Below are positions 6,875-9,208 of a DNA stretch of 9,208 nt, piece by piece; the stretch's first letter is position 1, and every line of letters begins with the position of its first letter. The position numbers and the translations under genes are program-made. The notes below the pieces were generated by a model. It was given only the letters and a program-made list of their open reading frames with translations, had not been told where the DNA came from and searched no databases. Location of the stretch: NCBI GenBank assembly GCA_007128995.1, contig SKWJ01000001.1, positions 1-9,208 of the forward strand. Reading direction: 5' to 3'. The DNA is from Paracoccaceae bacterium. GTDB lineage: Bacteria > Pseudomonadota > Alphaproteobacteria > Rhodobacterales > Rhodobacteraceae.

Positions 6875-7711
6875 ATGCATCACGATGTCTGCTTTCTGCG
6901 CGACTTTTATTACACCACCACGCTGGGGCGGGCGGCCCAGAAAGCGATGCGTGACCAGTTGCGCATCATCTGGCCTGTGGGCAAGGGCTTGTCCGTCGCC
7001 GGGTTTGGGTTTGCCGCACCGCTCTTGCGCCCGTTCCTGACGGAAGCGGAGCGCGTCATGGCTCTGATGCCTGCGCAGCAAGGGGTCATGCACTGGCCCG
7101 CCGAAGCGGCCAACCATTCGGTTCTGGTGCAAGAGACCAACTGGCCGCTCGCATCTGACAGCCTTGACCGACTGGTCATGCTGCACGGGATCGAAACATC
7201 CGAGCGCCCTGCAGCAGTTATGGAAGAAGCTGCGCGCGTGCTGAAAGTGGGCGCAAGAATCGTCGTCATCGCGCCCAATCGTTCGGGGCTGTGGGCGCGC
7301 AAGGACGGCACGCCTTTCGCTTTGGGGCAGCCCTATTCACTGGGGCAGATCGAAACATTGCTGTCGGACCACGGCTTTGCTGTCGGCACGCATTCCGCGG
7401 CGCTTTTCTTTCCACCGCGCGATGCGACGGGATGGCTGCGCTGGGCGATGGTTCTGGAAAACATCGGGCAGCGCCTGTCGCGCTATCACGCAGGTGGCGT
7501 GCTGCTGGTCGAGGCGACACGCATTCCCGATTCCGCGCGCCCCAGTGGCCTGAGCGTTCGCGAACGCAAGCCCTTGCGCATTCTTGACCCCGTGCGCGCT
7601 GGTGGGACGCGTCCGGCTTGGCGGGTGCCGAACGCGGATAACGGGAAAATCCCCGATATCGGGGAATCATTGTGTTGCGCAACCGATCACAACAGACAGT
7701 TGGGACCATGA
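6875..7711 (+). CDS. Class I SAM-dependent methyltransferase-like protein
   Basis: A 278-residue soluble protein with the outline of a Methyltransf_11-type Rossmann fold: a first strand and glycine turn at LSVAGFGFAAPLL (39-51), a strand 4 region at SLDRLVMLHGIE (96-107), a helix at AAVMEEAARVLKVGARIVV (113-131) leading into strand 5, and a later PYSLGQIETLLSDHGF (153-168). The turn is GFGFA, not the usual DxGxGxG, and the second strand (RVMALMP, 60-66) lacks the acidic residue that normally holds the SAM ribose. Activity is therefore uncertain. I chose the ATG at 6875, since MHHDVCFLRDFYYTT is a natural start. Upstream ATGs at 6836 and 6752 would intrude into the divergent promoter region or gloB. 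The last 40 residues look unlike a conserved domain and their codons overlap two palindromes. Pairing with gloB may imply a link to glyoxal stress, but the substrate is unknown. Confidence 0.8.
   Translation: MHHDVCFLRDFYYTTTLGRAAQKAMRDQLRIIWPVGKGLSVAGFGFAAPLLRPFLTEAERVMALMPAQQGVMHWPAEAANHSVLVQETNWPLASDSLDRLVMLHGIETSERPAAVMEEAARVLKVGARIVVIAPNRSGLWARKDGTPFALGQPYSLGQIETLLSDHGFAVGTHSAALFFPPRDATGWLRWAMVLENIGQRLSRYHAGGVLLVEATRIPDSARPSGLSVRERKPLRILDPVRAGGTRPAWRVPNADNGKIPDIGESLCCATDHNRQLGP
7650..7665. repeat. Perfect 16-bp palindrome inside the 3' end of the methyltransferase gene
   Basis: TCCCCGATATCGGGGA is a perfect palindrome and could fold as a 6-bp GC-rich stem with an ATAT loop. A second perfect palindrome, GTTGCGCAAC, follows at 7674-7683. 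Both lie in the last codons of the methyltransferase frame, about 260-290 bp upstream of atpH. They could be a terminator, though the following bases (ATCATTGTG) are not a T-run, or protein-binding sites ahead of the ATP synthase operon. The sequence symmetry is certain; the role is not. Confidence 0.5.
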
Positions 7712-7941
7712 AACGCGCAGTGGCAGGGAGGGTTCGAAAGCGCTGGTAGCGCAAGCTTGTGGCAGAATGTCGCAGCTGGAAAGCTTTTCTGCGCGGCTTT
7801 CTCTCAAACCCGTGTCCTTGACGGTTGCAGCATCAAGAACCCTCTGCTAAACCCGCGCCGATTTCACATGCCGCGTCTGAGATAGCATTCATGGCACCGG
7901 GCCGACGCGAGGCTTGGCGCATTCAAGATGGAAGGGTGGAC
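7712..7941 (+). promoter_or_regulatory. Leader and promoter region of the ATP synthase operon
   Basis: These 230 bp lie between the methyltransferase stop and the atpH start. No family-like protein is encoded. A small hairpin, GCGCT-GGT-AGCGC, lies at 7740-7752. TTGACG at 7818-7823 resembles a -35 box, but the bases 17 bp downstream are not a -10, so the operon promoter is not located with confidence. GGAAGG at 7930-7935 is the atpH ribosome-binding site, 6 nt before the GTG. Confidence 0.4.
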
Positions 7942-8502
7942 GTGTCCGAACCAGCTTCGATCTCCACTGGCATTGCAAAGCGCTATGCCACAGCTGTTTT
8001 TGAACTCTCAAAAGAGGCCAATTCTCTTGAATCTCTGGAGACAGACGTTGACGCGCTTGATGGCGCGCTGACCGAAAGTGCCGACCTGCGGACCCTGATC
8101 ACATCGCCCGTCTATTCGCGCGATCAGGTCACTGCTGCCATTACGGCAGTCTCCAGGAAGATGGACCTTTCGCAAACTGTGACAGGCACCTTGGGTCTTA
8201 TGGCGTCGAAACGGCGCCTCTTTGCCCTGCCTCAGGTGTTGAACGCATTGCGCGACCTGATTGCCGAAGAAAAAGGCGAAATTACTGCCGAGATCACCTC
8301 TGCCAGCGCGCTGTCGCCAGCGCAGGAAGCAGAGTTGACGCGCGTCCTCAAAGAGCGCGTCGGCAAGGAGATCAAACTCAAGTCGACCGTCGATGAAAGC
8401 CTCATCGGCGGTCTTGTTATCAAGGTGGGCTCGCAGATGATCGATACATCGATCCGTGCGCAGCTCGCGGCCCTCAAAAACAGCATGAAAGAGGTCGGAT
8501 AA
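7942..8502 (+). CDS. atpH: F1F0 ATP synthase subunit delta
   Basis: A 186-residue subunit of F1, homologous to mitochondrial OSCP, that ties the alpha3-beta3 head to the peripheral stalk at the inner membrane. The N-terminal six-helix domain begins [20 protein letters not shown] (6-25). The C-terminal signature [20 protein letters not shown] (151-170) and the downstream IRAQLAALK are the conserved OSCP/delta motif. The open frame reaches back to 7825, but I chose the GTG at 7942. It has GGAAGG 6 nt upstream, gives the usual family length, and begins with the family-typical SEPASIS. The upstream 39 codons look non-conserved. The stop abuts the atpA start with no gap, so the two genes are in one operon and probably translationally coupled. 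Confidence 0.96.
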   Translation: MSEPASISTGIAKRYATAVFELSKEANSLESLETDVDALDGALTESADLRTLITSPVYSRDQVTAAITAVSRKMDLSQTVTGTLGLMASKRRLFALPQVLNALRDLIAEEKGEITAEITSASALSPAQEAELTRVLKERVGKEIKLKSTVDESLIGGLVIKVGSQMIDTSIRAQLAALKNSMKEVG

Positions 8503-9208
8503 ATGGGTATCCAAGCAGCTGAGATTTCTGCGATCCTCAAGGAGCAGATCAAGAACTTCGGCAAAGATGTTGAAGTTGCCGAAGTGGGGCGCGTGTTGTC
8601 GGTCGGTGACGGGATTGCCCGTGTGCATGGACTTGACAATGTGCAAGCTGGCGAGATGGTCGAGTTCCCGGGGGGTGTGCGCGGCATGGCCCTCAACCTC
8701 GAGGCCGACAATGTCGGTATCGTGATCTTCGGCGATGACCGCGGGATCAAGGAAGGCGATACTGTCAAGCGCACCAAGTCCATTGTGGACGTACCCATTG
8801 GCGATGCCTTGCTGGGCCGCGTTGTCGACGGTCTGGGCAACCCGATTGACGGCAAGGGCGAGATCAAGGCCTCCAGTCGCGCCGTGGCAGATGTCAAGGC
8901 ACCCGGCATCATCCCCCGCAAATCGGTGCATGAGCCGATGGCAACGGGTCTGAAATCGGTCGACGCGATGATCCCGATCGGGCGCGGCCAGCGCGAACTG
9001 ATCATCGGGGACCGTCAGACCGGCAAGACCGCCGTTGCGCTTGACACAATCCTGAACCAGAAAAGCTACAACGACGCTGCGGGTGACGACGAATACAAGA
9101 AACTGTATTGCGTCTATGTCGCGATCGGGCAGAAACGCTCGACTGTTGCGCAGTTGGTGAAGAAGCTGGAAGAAACCGGCGCGATCGAGTACACGATTGT
9201 TGTGGCCG
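8503..9208 (+). CDS. atpA: F1F0 ATP synthase subunit alpha (N-terminal part, runs off right edge)
   Basis: The first 235 residues of the non-catalytic nucleotide-binding subunit of F1, which alternates with beta in the hexameric head. An N-terminal beta-barrel (about 25-95) has [17 protein letters not shown] near 28-44. The Rossmann core follows, with [19 protein letters not shown] near 101-119, [19 protein letters not shown] near 149-167, Walker A GDRQTGKT (169-176) with the Gln typical of alpha subunits, and [15 protein letters not shown] near 205-219. The ATG at 8503 directly follows the atpH TAA, and its ribosome-binding site (AGAGG) lies in the last atpH codons. The rest of the gene, and probably atpG, atpD and atpC, should lie to the right. 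Confidence 0.98.
   Translation, partial: MGIQAAEISAILKEQIKNFGKDVEVAEVGRVLSVGDGIARVHGLDNVQAGEMVEFPGGVRGMALNLEADNVGIVIFGDDRGIKEGDTVKRTKSIVDVPIGDALLGRVVDGLGNPIDGKGEIKASSRAVADVKAPGIIPRKSVHEPMATGLKSVDAMIPIGRGQRELIIGDRQTGKTAVALDTILNQKSYNDAAGDDEYKKLYCVYVAIGQKRSTVAQLVKKLEETGAIEYTIVVA

Noticed and set aside
6793..6876. Extension of gloB to an upstream ATG at 6876
   Set aside because: It would run across the divergent spacer and overlap the methyltransferase start; the ATG at 6792 has a good ribosome-binding site and the typical N-terminus.
7708..7749. Tiny 13-codon frame overlapping the methyltransferase stop as ATGA
   Set aside because: It is basic and has a GGGA just upstream, but it is too short to distinguish from chance.
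7730..7760. GGTTCGAAAGC next to a small hairpin, resembling a tRNA T-arm
   Set aside because: No acceptor stem, anticodon arm or D-arm can be built around it.
7825..7941. Extension of atpH to an upstream ATG at 7825
   Set aside because: The added residues look non-conserved, and the GTG at 7942 has a strong ribosome-binding site and gives the family length.
8008..8931. Long open frame of 307 codons on the minus strand opposite atpH and atpA
   Set aside because: It is a mirror frame of two certain genes in GC-rich DNA, spans their junction, and shows no recognisable domain.

Overview
The window looks like ordinary chromosome from a GC-rich alphaproteobacterium, most likely of the Rhodobacterales/Roseobacter type. 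The F1 ATP synthase cluster begins with atpH and then atpA, with no F0 genes (atpB/E/F) in front, which is the split arrangement usual in alphaproteobacteria. The protein sequences also read as alphaproteobacterial. This placement comes from recognising the sequences by eye, not from a search. I see no mobile element, CRISPR array, phage gene, tRNA or rRNA.

Layout, left to right. (1) Positions 1-1416, minus strand: deoC (deoxyribose-phosphate aldolase), followed 10 bp later by the start of an aldehyde dehydrogenase that runs off the left edge. Together they look like a deoxyribose-phosphate/acetaldehyde catabolic operon. (2) 1579-2667, plus strand: a lone ABC-transporter ATPase of the FbpC/PotA type, divergent from deoC and with no permease or binding protein beside it. 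(3) 2674-3450, minus: a six-helix rhomboid protease, convergent with the ATPase. The two gene ends are 6 bp apart and share a 9-bp inverted repeat. (4) 3535-5856, minus: clpA, the Hsp100 unfoldase of the ClpAP protease, with a GTG start and no clpS next to it. (5) 6025-6792, minus: gloB (glyoxalase II). (6) 6875-7711, plus: a methyltransferase-fold protein divergent from gloB, whose SAM-binding motifs look degenerate. (7) 7942-8502 and 8503 to the right edge, plus: atpH and atpA.

Nearly all of the DNA is accounted for by recognised housekeeping families, and I did not find a convincing new biological system. The points most worth following up are the methyltransferase-like protein with an unusual SAM site and a C-terminus that overlaps two perfect palindromes, the stem-loop shared by the convergent ATPase and rhomboid genes, and the lone ABC ATPase with an N-terminal extension. 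Several starts were set inside longer open frames from ribosome-binding sites and family length: deoC at 1416, gloB at 6792, the methyltransferase at 6875 and atpH at 7942 (GTG).
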